Part shown: positions 1-11,500 of the stretch, piece by piece | Layout of the letters: each line of letters opens with the position of its first letter | How positions within the stretch are numbered: the stretch's first letter is position 1 | Assembly: GCA_036346255.1 (NCBI GenBank) | Contig: CM070620.1 | Coordinates: 13,752,671 to 13,816,670 of the forward strand | Reading direction: 5' to 3' | Origin: Ampelocalamus luodianensis | Lineage: Eukaryota > Streptophyta > Magnoliopsida > Poales > Poaceae | Length of the DNA stretch: 64,000 bases | Translations under genes and position numbers: made by a program | Notes under the pieces: model-generated | What the model was told of the DNA's origin: nothing | The model's database searches: none | The model's input: the letters and a program-made list of their open reading frames with translations, nothing else

Positions 1-1412
1 ACCTAGTAGCCGCTGGCTGTCGGGCTCGGCGACATCGTCAACGCCGCGGCGCGCGCCTTCCTCCGCCGCGCGCGCCGTCGGGTCCCACCTTGCGCGCGGC
101 GCGGCTCCTTCCAGCGCGCCGTCCGGTCGTCCCACGCGAGAAGACACGCGCGCGCTCCACTCCCCGCTCGCGGCCAGCGCGCTACGCGCCGCCGCCTGCG
201 CACCGCCACGTAGCGGTCGTGTCCGTTGACCGAAAGTTGCTTGGTTTGGCTCCCATGCGTCTTGCTGCTCCATAAATCGAGTAGAACACAATGACTCAAC
301 GAGACTATTCTGATTGTAAACTAGGAAGTAAGGCGAGAGGAAGAGAGGAAGAGTCTTGGAGAGAAAGAGAGCTCGCTGAAGTTTGTTCAGTTCCGAGAGT
401 GGTGCATCGTGTTGTTAGCACCTAGAAAAGAAAAGGTAAGCCTCGTTCGCATCCCGCTATAGTTTTAGCGATATCATTAGGATATAATTAGATGATTTGT
501 TGTTTTTTATTCTAGCAACTAAGTAATAATAGTTGTGCGTTGGTGTATTTTGACTTAGTGTTGGACATGAAATTAAAAATTTAGTGTGACTTAGCGATTA
601 GCAAAGATTTAGTGTGACTTAGCAAACTTATTATTGTTACTGTTGTAAATTAAATATAGTTAGCATGTACCTTCCAGTGAGAAGACCTAGTGTGACTTAG
701 CAGTTAGGAATGGGAAGGAAAGAACGATGGTGTATTCGGTGCTGAGGAGATAAGGGAGAGATGGAGAGATAAATGCAAGTAGTGTGATTAGCACGTAATT
801 AGAAGATTTAGTGTCGCTGACGGTTGGGTCCCACCGAACACGTGCACTGCGTGCGTGGTCCATGGACCCTTGACCAGGCATGCTGACCCTCGGTCCATGC
901 AGTATGCCATGGAGCAAGTTAATGACAAACGGGCCTCACCTGTCAGTAGGCTTTTAATCCGAAAATTAAAAGAAAAAGAACACTGCATGATGACCGCGAT
1001 ATCGATGGTAGAGGCTAGGTTTAGCCAGTATAAAAAGTTTTAAATGCATTAGGAATTTGTAAAGTGATTTAGTTTTGCACTGTAAATTCATACAATTTAA
1101 AACATTCATAACTATTTGATAGTAACTTCAAATTTAGTGAAACCAATTTTGTTGGTTTCCATTTTTATTGTACTTTAACTTAGAATAGGTTTGAAACTTG
1201 TTAAGTGCCACTGATAATTTGCAATTGGAATTAAATTCGGTTAAGAATTATTTTTACAAGACGAATTGCATTAAGTTCAACATTTCATAGAAAATTCATA
1301 TGAATCAATTTTTGTTGGTCATGAAATGTTATTCTGTAGCTAACCATGAGTAAAATTGTGCAAGCATTACATATAACTTAGTGGTTTTATATGCACCTGT
1401 GTTAGGTACCTC
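1..1412 (+). other. Possible leader and leader intron of the MULE transposase
   Basis: No protein family is recognised here. The first 250 bases are very GC-rich; the rest is AT-rich. A good donor (AAAAG/GTAAG) ends an exon-like stretch at about 435 and an acceptor (GTTAG) ends at 1405, eight bases before the MULE start codon, so a 5' leader with one long intron is plausible. The motif ATTTAGTGTGACTTAGC or close variants recurs near 580, 605 and 688. The window edge cuts the left side, so the element's terminal inverted repeat may lie outside. Confidence 0.35.
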
Positions 1413-3405
1413 ATGGCGGAGATTCAAGATCTATTCGTATTCCACGGGAACGCACTCGTACGCGACGGACCGTGCACGGGCGGACTGTCAATGCGCGACG
1501 GACGATGATCCGGCGCGGTCTGAGGCATGAGCCTCTGGAGCTAAGGCGGTGCGTCGCGGTCCGCGTTCGATCGCGCCATCGCAAGGATGAAGCTGCGCAT
1601 TGAGGCGTTGTATGTCTCGGTGGTGGGTGACGGAGGGGAGAGCGTTTGGCAACTCATGAAGGTGACAAGTGACGCTTCATGGGCCAATTACATGGAGGTT
1701 GTTTGCAACCCTGCCGCTGCGATCTTTGCGCGGCCGATGGTGTATGTTCGGTTCGTGGAAGGACGTGGACATCCGATGTGGGTGGTTCCGGTGAAATTTC
1801 TGGTGAGGAGGAGCTGCGTTGGTCTCGGTGTTGGGGAGACGCGGCGAGAAGTGGGCGATGGAGACACGAGGAGGCGTCTTGACAACTTCAAGCCCAACGA
1901 AGGTGGGCGGATGGTGGGCACCGTATTGATTGCCACGAGTACGGACCGCCAGTGGAAGAGGTGGAAGCGAGGAAGAGGAGGATGTGAAACATGCGATTCG
2001 AAGAGGAGGAAGACGGAGAAGTCTGCTGCTACGAGGTGTTGGTGGTGGCGTTGTGACCACCGACACCGACACGCCCTCTAGATTGGACGACGTCGCAATC
2101 GCATCGGCTGGTCCCGCCACACCGGAGGGGGCCGATCGGGTTTAATGAAGACACCTGCTCCTAGGCGCGCTTCCCTAACAAGAGCGCCGCCCGGCATGCT
2201 ATTGCCGATATGCCATCAACATTGGCCGGATGTATCGGTGCGAGGTTCAACCCGACACCTACATCGTTAGGTGTGTTGAAGAATCTGTCTTTGGCAAGGT
2301 CCGTGCGCGGTTCACGACCTCGAGCACGAGATTTCGGATCACGGTCTTTGAAGGACCACTGCGTGAGCTAAGCGGGCGCTTCATAGGCACCGCAACGTGG
2401 CGTCCTCGTATGTTGCCAGCCTAATAAGCCACCTCGTGGCTGAAGATGTTTGCATTTCGCCAAAGCTTCTAATGGCGGAGGTTGCCAACATGGTGGGGTT
2501 CCAGGTGAGCTACAAGACGGCATGGCGGGCGAAACGGAAGGTCGTGGAAGAATGTTTGGCACATTCGAAGAGGCTTATAACCTAGTTCCAAGAATGCTGC
2601 ATCAAATCGCGAATCAAATCCGGGACTTACATAAACAAGATTGACCGGTGCATCAGGGAGCACAATTGTTTTGTTCTGGACACGGTCTTTTGGGCCTTCC
2701 CTCAGGCAATCGAAGGGTTCAAGCATTGCCGTCCCGTGCTGACGATGGACGGCACCTTTCTATCCGGGAAGTACAAGGGTACCATCCTCACCGCGGTTGC
2801 GGCCGTCGAACGACGACCATTACTCCGTGGCCTTCGCAATTGTTGAGAGCGAGAGCACCGAAAGCTGGCTATGGTTCCTGTCCAACGTGAAGCAGGCGGT
2901 GGTCCAAGGCCGTCCAGATGTGTGTGTCATCTCGGACCGCAATGCTGGGTTGTTGTCCGCGTTGAGCACGATGCAAAATGGGACACAGCCGTTGTTCCAG
3001 TGGAATGATGTCAGGAGCCGCTGGTGCATGAGGCATCTCGCGGCGAACTTCCACACAAGGTTTCAAGTAAGGACTCGATGAAGATGTTCAAGAAGCTCGC
3101 ATGCGAACCAAAGCGGAAGTTCGATGCGTGTGGAGACAAATCGGCGAGGAGACCGGAAGCATGTAAGGAACTCGGTGGACGCGGAGGAAGGTGCAGCGGC
3201 AAGAGGGTCCGTGAGAGTTGGGGAGTTCACACAGTGGGTTAACTCACACGCACCCGACTTGGAGAAATGGTCCCTGCTGCACGACACCGATGGTGCAAGG
3301 TACGGGATCATGACGACCAACATGTCGGAGGTGTACAACGGTGTCCTCAAGGGTGTCCGATCCCTGCCGATCACTGCGATCGTGGAGGAGAGCTGGAACC
3401 GTACT
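1413..3405 (+). pseudogene. Decayed Mutator-like (MuDR/MULE) transposase
   Basis: Fragments of a MULE transposase lie in order but in different frames. The N-terminal part begins MAEIQDLFVFHGN at 1413 and stops after 33 codons; a second N-terminal segment (KLRIEALYVSV) reads from 1587. The core is at about 2650-3080, with DGTFLSGKYKG holding the first catalytic Asp, then a frameshift, then SVAFAIVESESTESW and VCVISDRNAGL with the second Asp, and a WCMRHLAANF stretch. The C-terminal core (DGARYGIMTTNMSE, VLKGVRSLPI) is read from about 3210 to 3405. The SWIM zinc-finger end is missing and sequence passes straight into a tandem array. At least two frameshifts plus stops make it non-functional. 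Family identity is clear; the exact element ends are not. Confidence 0.85.
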
Positions 3406-3592
3406 GTATTGTGTGCAGCATGTCATGTTATGTGATTTACGTAGTGTGAGTGTGCAGCATGTCATGTTATGTGAATTACGTAGTGTCAGTGTATTGTGTG
3501 CAGCATGTCATGTTATGTGATTTACGTAGTGTCAGTGTGCAGCATGTCATGTTATGTGATTTACGTAGTGTCAGTTTGCAGCATGACCTTGT
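3405..3592 (+). repeat. Short tandem array, about 37-45 bp unit, 4 copies
   Basis: Four head-to-tail copies of a unit containing GCAGCATGTCATGTTATGTG followed by a TTTACGTAGTGTCAG-type half. Spacing alternates because some copies carry an extra GTATTGT segment. The array begins where MULE coding similarity stops and lies about 290 bases upstream of the start codon of the next gene. Confidence 0.85.
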
Positions 3593-3804
3593 GATTTGTG
3601 GACACAACATGTTCTAAGCTCGGGTTTGTATCTCAAACATCCATGATTTTTGAATACCTCGCTGGTCCCGTGGTTGATTTGCTAGGGGATCTGACACTAC
3701 CTCGCGGACGCGAATTTCCTTCAACGCTGCCACACGATTCCTCCTCGGGCCCGATGCCTCACGGACGCGATTTTCCTTCAACCCAATTGCAATTGAGCCG
3801 CTTG

Positions 3805-3814
3805 CTATATATGG
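3805..3814 (+). promoter_or_regulatory. TATA box candidate for the small GRF gene
   Basis: CTATATATGG lies 66 bases upstream of the ATG at 3880 and about 210 bases downstream of the tandem array. Position and sequence fit a plant TATA box. Confidence 0.4.
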
Positions 3815-3879
3815 ATGCTTTGGCTGCCATACACCTCACTCTTCATTTTGTCTTCTCCTTTCTTCCAGTCTTAGACGGG

Positions 3880-4304
3880 ATGTCTACGACCTCATCTAAC
3901 TTTCGAGTGAGCAGACAATTAGAATCACTGCGGCAGCAACTGGTTTGCCCTCGTTGCAGGGCTCCGGTGAATGTGTTCACCTCGCATACGCTAACGAATC
4001 CATCCCGAGTGTTCATGAAGTGTTCAAATCTTACGGTAACTTTTGCCTATTCACCTCGAATGAACTGCATTCGAAACAACATGTTGTTTTTTCACTTGAG
4101 TGTATTTCTTTTTAGAGCACAACATGCGGTTTTGGCGGTGGTGACGAAGTGTCCCGATGGTTCAAGATATTGCGATGCAAATTGTCGCCTTACAAGATGA
4201 CTCGTGGTGTTCTCGCATTTAGTGTAGTGGCTCGACCCTCCGATCCACCAACGCAAAATGAAGAGAATAGACTTACAAGATGGATGAAAGGATGGAAAGA
4301 GTAG
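3880..4304 (+). CDS. Small GRF-type zinc-finger protein, apparently intact
   Basis: Two exons, 3880-4035 and 4116-4304, join in phase 0 to give a 114-residue protein. Residues about 24-54 hold a GRF-type zinc-finger pattern: CPRC, then TSHTLTNPSRVF and MKC, and across the intron TTCGF with GGGDE. The GRF consensus is CxCG, TSxTxxNPGRxF, C and a C-FF-W-DE segment, so the first Cys pair, the NPSR variant and the later Cys residues are recognisable. The remainder is basic and ends WMKGWKE. Plant GRF-finger proteins of this size are widespread and often transposon-linked; their biochemical role is not settled (GRF domains in DNA-repair proteins bind single-stranded DNA). It sits directly downstream of the MULE transposase and a tandem array, in the same orientation. 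Start chosen as the first ATG after a TATA box. No frameshift is visible. Confidence 0.6.
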
Positions 4305-4625
4305 AGAAAATGCTTGAAAATTAGTTAAGCTAGTTAGTTTTGTGGTATTTCTTCTATTATTTCTTGTTGTTGCCAAGTAGAAGTTCGGTTGTAATGATAT
4401 CGTAATCTCCACTTTATCTATGCATCGCACTGTCATGAATGAGAATAAAGCATAACATTATCTACGAATGGATGAACTGTCGTGTATCCTGCATTACTTT
4501 GTGTGCGAATTCATGAAATCATAATTTCAAACCTCAAATCCAAATTCGAACACTTAGTTTTCACTACGACAAGGCCACACAACTTCTCTCGCAGCGTAAC
4601 GTGACCATCTTCTGAAAGTTACAGT

Positions 4626-5035
4626 GACAACACTCGCCTCCCGGGTTTTGGACCAAAAGATGACACTCCGCAAAGAAAGACGTGACAACACTCGCCTCGC
4701 CACTTTTCGGACCGAAAGGCGGACTCGCAATGAAAGACGTGACAACACTATGCCTCGCCACTTTTCGATCGATAAGACAAAGACTTTGCAAAGCACGACA
4801 TGACTTCTCCATGCAAAGTAAGATGTGACAACACTATGCCTCGCCACTTTTGGACCGATAAGACAAAGACTCGCAAAGCACGACATGACTTCTCCATGCA
4901 AAGTAAGATGTGACAACACTATGCCTCGCCAGACTTTTGGATCGATAAGACGACTCTCGCAAAGCACGACATGACTTCTCCGTGCAAAGTAAGATGTGAC
5001 AACACTATGCCTCGCCACTTTTGGATGGACATGAC
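4626..5035 (+). repeat. Tandem array with 58-bp then 86-bp units
   Basis: The motif GACAACACT followed by GCCTCGCC starts at 4626, 4684, 4741, 4827, 4912 and 4998. The first spacings are 57-58 bases and the later ones 85-86, so an original shorter unit acquired an extra 28 bases (AAGCACGACATGACTTCTCC segment) and was then re-amplified. The array ends about 150 bases upstream of the next start codon. A 154-codon minus-strand reading frame through it is a by-product of the repetition. Confidence 0.9.
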
Positions 5036-5181
5036 AACAGTCTACCTCCTCAGCTTTCCAGAACTAAAAGACGGGACTCTTCACGAAATTAACCACACCA
5101 TGCCAACCATGGAGCTTACAAAAGGGGGTTGAACCAAACCAAACCCAACACTACACAATACTACACAATAGATACCCAACT

Positions 5182-6067
5182 ATGGACTCTTCGGCAAACT
5201 TCTACTCGAGGATGTTGCAGAAGCAAAAGTGGCTTAAGCAGAAGAGGAAGCACTTACAATACCCAGATTTTTCAATGAAAGATGCTCCAGTACCACCACG
5301 TTCACCGATCCCCCAGTGTGTGTGTGGCGAACCAGCAGAGATCATTCAGTCCACGCACCCAGCCACTGCCGCCCGGGCGTACTACACGTGCGGGCACCAT
5401 CTCGTAAGCGTTTCTTTCGCGCGCATCGATTTTCGTCAACGTTGAATTCCTTAAATTTTTAACTTCATCCCCACTTAATGGCAGCCCGAGATGCGCTGCC
5501 ACTTCTTCCAGTGGATCGACGGCCCAGAGATGTACGATAGGGCATTCATCCGCCAGGTACATCTTTGAACTACTCGGTGCGGGCTGAGAACTTCGTGCGG
5601 TGGAAACCTTACGTACCGGACCGTGCTGAGGAGGCACCAAAGGAGCCCAATAGTCGCCCGGGCGTAATCCATATCGACGACGTAATCCATATCCATATTA
5701 CGTTTTTTACTGTACGGTGCACTTACATCATACAATCGCAGGACATGGACGACTTCGACATACCAACCCGACGTGGACAGTCCTACGACAAGGGAAAGGG
5801 AAAGGCTCGTGCGGCTCAGCCCGGCCGCCACAGCGTATCCGGACGCCCAGCCGTAATCCGTAACCACGACGTGAGTTATGAAGAATTTACATCATTCTTA
5901 CGATTTTCACTGTACGTTGCACTTACATCATGAAATCGCAGGACATGGATGACTTCGACGTACCAGCCGCACGTGGACAGTCCCGCGGCAAGGGCAAGGG
6001 AAAGGCTCATGCAGCTGAGCCCGGCCGCCACAGCGTATCCGTCGCCCGTGTAATCCGTATTGACGAC
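5182..6067 (+). pseudogene. GRF zinc-finger protein with duplicated C-terminal exon, probably damaged
   Basis: Exon 1 (5182-5403, 74 codons) and exon 2 (5485-5556, 24 codons) join in phase 0 and encode a full GRF-type finger: CVCGEPAEIIQS, ARAYYTCG, then MRCHFFQWIDG. The next segment (AENFVRWKPYVPD to HIDD, ending 5681 at a GT donor) is in frame with what follows but is reached only by a small shift after 5556, because direct read-through meets a stop. Two further phase-0 exons, 5742-5870 (43 codons) and 5942-6067 (42 codons), are near copies of each other, each starting DMDDFD, carrying KGKGKA and GRHSVS, and ending at a GT donor. A third copy near 6142 has lost its acceptor (CAG to CGG). 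The start is the first ATG downstream of the tandem array. The finger is well supported; the gene as a whole is likely inactive. Confidence 0.65.
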
Positions 6068-6180
6068 GTCGATTATAAAGAATTTACATCCTTCTTACAA
6101 TTTTCACTATACTGATGCATTTACATCAATGAATCGCGGGACATGGGCGACTTGATATACCGACCGACGTGGACACTCCG
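5707..6180 (+). repeat. Tandem exon-plus-intron duplication, about 198-bp unit
   Basis: The block CTGTACGGTGCACTTACATCA leading into an AATCGCAG acceptor and a GACATGGACGAC exon start recurs at about 5707, 5906 and 6103 (spacings 199 and 197). Each unit contains the end of an intron, its acceptor, one exon and the following donor. The third copy is partial and diverged. Confidence 0.85.
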
Positions 6181-7547
6181 CGACAAGAGGAAGGAAGGCG
6201 GTGAGGAGTTCAACACCGAGCTAGCAAGGAAGGGAAATGGCCCGGCCCACGCAGATGGGTCGGTCGTTACGTAGTAGTCCGCCGTCCCACCGCCCATTAC
6301 TATCCCCAAAGGCATGCATACTTATATGGTCCGGATGCTTGTGTCACGATTGTACCGTAGTAGTAGCAAGGATGACTAAAGCAATTAGTCGAACCATCAT
6401 GCCATGTCACTACGTGTAACGTGCTTATGTCCGCGGACTCTAATGTACTACAGTTCCGTGTCTCCGCTAAGCCATTAAAGCATATATTGCAAGTATGCCT
6501 CTTCTAGTGGAATCTCATAAACAACCATTCGCACCGCATCGAATCGTCCATGTTTTAGGGTATCTTCATAATGACAACGGCGTTCACATCCCTTCAATCA
6601 TATTCTCGTATAAGCTTCAAAAGTACTTCATCATTGCACGCTACATACGTGTATACGTTCGAACGATGAAACCCTAATTTACAAACCTCGGTGCCCATAT
6701 TACTTAATGAATGTTTTTACAAATATCGATTCGTTGAAACCCTAATTGAAATGATCAAGAAAAATTCGATTCTATCGCTTAACCCAAACTGAAACCCTAC
6801 TTTTTCATTTCAAAACCCTAATTGATATGATGAAAAATTGTGCGAAGCATATAGAGTATGGAACTACAACATTTCGCCCCCAACATTTCAATCTCTGCTT
6901 TAGGCCATCTTCATAATCACAACGAGCATTCTCGCCACCTTTAATTGCATTTTGTAGAAGCACCATAAAGTAATATGCTTTAACTCTGTCATTTTCAACA
7001 GACGCATCGTAATTTCATTTACCTTCATACATACAACTCATTACTATCTTAATCGTCCTCGTAAAATTTCTCAGAAATTTATTACACTACAACAATATAC
7101 GACGATCACAAAATGTTATTGCCAGTCTGACAATTCTTGTGCCCTTCATATTCTACGAAAATAACAAACAGACCAACCAACGTTGTCGCTACACTTTTGT
7201 TTTCAAAAAGAAATAACATCATACAATAGATTAATTGAAAATTAACAAAATTAAAAAAAAATCAATCAGTAAAATAAACTTATATTAAATTCAATCTTTT
7301 TTGACAATTTTTATTTTTTTCCTGTTTTTTCTCTATTTTTCCCTTCATTTTTTCCCCAATCTTCTTCTTTCTCTCTCCCTATTTCCTCTCTCCTGGGCGC
7401 ACGTGGCAGGGGGGCAAGGTGCTGCCAAACCCCACGGCAAGACTCGCTTCATGTCATTCGGCCTCGCGGAGACCTTGCTTCCTCATTGTCGGGCTCGGCA
7501 GCAGCGGTGCACGCCTTGCTGCTGCGGTCACTAGCGGCGATGAGTCA
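6181..7547. other. Gene-free, AT-rich stretch
   Basis: No open reading frame resembling a known protein was found on either strand. Four AAACCCTA/AAACCCTAC telobox-like motifs lie between about 6668 and 6825. From 7380 a short GC-rich block appears. Confidence 0.6.
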
Positions 7548-7575
7548 CGTCTTTGCCGTCCCGACGGCAAAGACG
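7548..7575. repeat. Perfect 13-bp inverted repeat
   Basis: CGTCTTTGCCGTC and its exact reverse complement GACGGCAAAGACG are separated by only two bases (CC). It may be a remnant of a transposon terminus; no partner end was found. Confidence 0.7.
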
Positions 7576-7959
7576 CGATACTACGATGAGGCCAAAAATG
7601 GAATTTTAGAGCTAATGGGGCTACTTTTGGAATTATGAAACGCTATGGGGCCAATTGAGTCCAGAATTCGGTAAATCGATTCAGGAACCCATAAAACGTG
7701 TCAATTATCTGTTCAGTGTTTACAGGTTCACGTAACAAAATTCTTATTGGAAACCTAATAGGAACACAAAATAAATAGAGTGCTCCAGTTTTGCAAGCGA
7801 ACAAACAAAATTCATCAAATCAGAAAAAGTTTAAACGAAACGAAGTACTACTGCTAGCAAACAAATCGACATCTCTGTTCTGTTTTGCAGCGGCTGGAAA
7901 GCCAAAAAGCTCTACGCTCCCAACCAAACCGAACGTCTGTTACTATTTCTCTCCCATCT

Positions 7960-8536
7960 TTTCCTCCCCACCGCAACCAACCTCCCTATTTCTCCTCTCT
8001 CCTCCTCCTCCTCCTCCCCTCCCCCGCACACCACCGCACCGCCAAATTCGTAACCCAAGCCCTGCCCCCACCCCTCCAATCCATGGCAGCCGCCTCCGCC
8101 TCCCCGTATTCCTAGCGCCGCGCCGCGATGGGTTCCGCCTACGCCGCCGCCGCCGCCGGGAGGAGACAGACCGAGGGAGAATGAGGTGCTGCCTCAGCCG
8201 CGTGCCATCCGCCGGGTGCCGGGCCATGGGCGTTGCGAGGCTGGTGAAGCCGACGTCGCTGCGCAACCGTCGCCGCCGCGTGCGGCCGTCGTGCGACCCG
8301 TTCTCCGAGCCCTTCACTGAACGCCCGGCACCGGCCGCGCCGTCCTCACCTGCCTCGCCAGCGGCGTGCTGCGCGCAGTAGGCGCCCGTACGCTCCCCGT
8401 CTTCTCCGGCGATCTCGCGCAGCACGCCGCCCGTTCGCTCCTCGTCTTCTCCGGCGATCTCGCTGGTCCGTCTCTTTCTGCTTCCTCTCTGGTGGTCTGT
8501 GCTTGTAGATTCATTTGTGTGTGGGGCGTGATCCGA
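7960..8536 (+). promoter_or_regulatory. Pyrimidine-rich promoter/leader region of the WNK gene
   Basis: A CT-rich tract (about 7975-8035) is followed by a GC-rich leader. An upstream ATG at 8181 opens a 66-codon frame that ends at 8381, before the main ATG at 8537. A 21-base segment (CGTCTTCTCCGGCGATCTCGC, in part) is repeated with a 45-base period at 8398 and 8443. The transcription start is not visible, so the leader assignment is inferred from position. Confidence 0.4.
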
Positions 8537-11500
8537 ATGGAGGTGTTTGGTGATCGGGATGAGGTGGTTGACGCGGAGTACGCGGAGGTGGATCCGACCA
8601 GGCGATACATGCGCGTAAGTTTTTTTTTTTTTTGCTGATAGAAATATCTTCCATTTTAGTTCGTTTGATCTGATGTGAATGTGATTTGACATGTCCATGC
8701 TAGTTCTTTAATTTGCGATGAAATTGTACCTGCATTACATATTGGCAAGTTTACTATTTATTGGTATAAAAAAAGCTCCGTGTTTTATATGCTTGTTGCC
8801 TGCCTAGTTCCATATGTAGGCCGTTTGCCTCGGATTTGTGCACATTATGAGTACGAAATGTTATACGCTCTCTCAAAAAAAAGGTTGGGTCAGAGTTACA
8901 TTAAAAAATGCACTATGAAAATGTTGCAGATTTGATCGTCCAATTAAAAAACTGCACATAAGCGCATGCTAGTTTGCAAAATGATCCACGACAATAACAC
9001 ATCTCTGTCTGTTGTATTGATCCGAATTATTTTTCCTTTGATGCAGTATAATGAGGTGTTGGGGAGAGGAGCTTTCAAGACTGTGTATGTCCTCAGCATG
9101 CTCTTCTTTCGCTTTATGTTTCTTTGTGGAAGAGATTTCTTTTGATTGCAATGGTTTGTCTCATTTTGAAAATCTGATTGGCACTGACTGTAGTTGCAAT
9201 CATGTTTCGGTCAACACAGTCAGAGTAATCAACAGCCTTAAAATTAGATAATTTCATCACATTTAACAAGTTGATTTAAAAACACACCATGCCATTGTTA
9301 GACTACAATTTATATTCTTTACACTGTCACTCCTTATTATATGTAAATGGTAATAGAATGGTTCAAATTTCAGATACATGTTTTTGGAATGCATTGTTTT
9401 ATCTGTTTTTTTTACTCCGTAGAGTACTAATAGTAATACATACCTGCTACTAATGCACATGCTCAGCTGTAGCCATAAGCGTCTTTGATACTGTCCCACT
9501 TTGATCAAAACGACCAGAAAGGTCACAAATTAAGGGAAACTAGTAATTTAGTGTTCAATTCATGTCTTGGCAGCCTTTCAGCACCCATCTATGCCAAATA
9601 ACCGCTTAGGAATCACAGATCACCCAAGGTTTGTGATTTGCAGCTGTTTCAACTTTCAAGCTGGTCAGTTCCTTAGATCCTTAGGTTCACCTGTTTTGGC
9701 CAAGGGTAATGTACCAAAGAAAGTCCTGGTAGTGGCATTCAGAGAACATATTTATAATGGCAAATAGCTACACAATCATAAAGCTACATGGCTTATTTTC
9801 CCCTTAGCTTTTCTGTATCATCCTTATAGTGTACATGGGGCTGTCTGTAACTTTTTTGTATCCATTCTTAATTTGGTTTTAGTTACAAGGCATTTGATGA
9901 GATTGAAGGTATCGAGGTTGCATGGAATCAAGTGAAGATAGATGAGGTGATGCAATGTCCAGATAATCTTGATAGGCTTTACTCAGAAGTTCATCTACTG
10001 AAGTCTCTCAAGCATGGAAATGTAATGAAGTTCTATAATTATTGGGTTGATGATCAAAAGAAGACAATTAATGTTATTACAGAATTGTTCACGTCTGGAA
10101 GTCTCAGGCAGTAAGTGACAAGTAACAAACATGCTCTGTTGCTACTTCCATGCTTCTTGAGGAATGACACCATTACAACTTTGTGCATTTCTAGTTACCG
10201 TCGGAAACATCCACGTGTTGACTTGAAGGCAATAAAGCATTGGGCAAGACAGATTCTTCATGGATTGGATTACCTGCACAGCCACCAACCTCCAGTTATC
10301 CACAGAGACCTGAAGTGTGATAATATTTTTGTTAATGGGAATCATGGAGAAGTTAAGATCGGAGATCTTGGGCTAGCTACAATGATGCGAATGCCTAGAG
10401 CGAGAAGTGTTATTGGTAATAATCTTAGGCCTACTTTATTGATTTCCATGTTATTTCTGAACAAATCTGTTATGTTCCTTTGGTTCGGAGAGACAAATTA
10501 GTGACCGTTTTGATGGTACCACTAAAGCACTTGACATAGTCCGTGGTCAATGTTAGCCAGTGTTCCCCTAGGCGCCCACCTAGGCCGCCTAGGCGCCGCC
10601 CTCCTGCCTAGCTCACCTAGCCGATTTATCCCGCCTAGGCGACGATTAGGTGCTAGGCGCTGGTCTGCCACCCGACTACGTCTAGCGCCTAGGGAGACAC
10701 TGATGTTAGCCACATGCATAGCAAATTAGCCATTAGTGGCCTGACTTGTTGACATTTGAACCTTATGCGTTACATACACGAGTATTGCACATGACCTACT
10801 TATGGTTTCAAGTTTTCATGAACTCATGGTTCTTTCAAAATCGACTTGCTTATACCTGTGGTCTGGAGTTTCTGTCTGTCACAAATGGGGCCTCTACTAC
10901 TTTCTGCAGGTACTCCTGAATTCATGGCACCCGAGTTATATGATGAGAATTATGATGAGCTTGTTGATATATACTCATTTGGAATGTGCATGTTGGAGAT
11001 GTTAACTCTTGAATATCCATATAGTGAATGTACCAACCCAGCTCAAATTTTTAAGAAAGTATCCAATGTAAGTGTTCTTGATTTATCTTTGTAGAATTGT
11101 TATTCAACACACTATTTTATCTAAATTACTGCCCCTAATTTGTAGGGTGTCAAGCCGGCGGCACTGGCTAAAATTGCAAATCCTCAAGTAAAACAGTTCG
11201 TTGAGAAATGTTTAGTTCCTGCTTCTGAGAGGTTGTCCACCAAAGAACTATTGCAAGACCCATTTCTTTGCCCTAATAATACAGACGGCTTTGGTGGCAT
11301 TAAATTTCCATTATCAACACGCAGAGCAGTAGACATCTCTCTGGAATCTTTGCACATGGATGTTGACACTCGTGAATGTATGCATGCTAGCTCAGGCAAG
11401 AAAAATGGTCTTGTTGTTCCACATACATCCGTGTTGGAGTTCACGAGAACTAACAAAAATACGGAACTGAAGCTAAAGGGCGAGAAACTTGATGAAAATT

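Noticed and set aside
4554..5018. A 154-codon minus-strand frame with repeated protein segments
   Set aside because: It arises from reading through the 58/86-bp tandem array; the unit is not a multiple of three and the repeats shift frame.
7943..8698. A 251-codon minus-strand frame and a 196-codon plus-strand frame around the WNK leader
   Set aside because: Low-complexity frames over pyrimidine-rich and GC-rich leader sequence with no domain; the minus frame runs across WNK exon 1.
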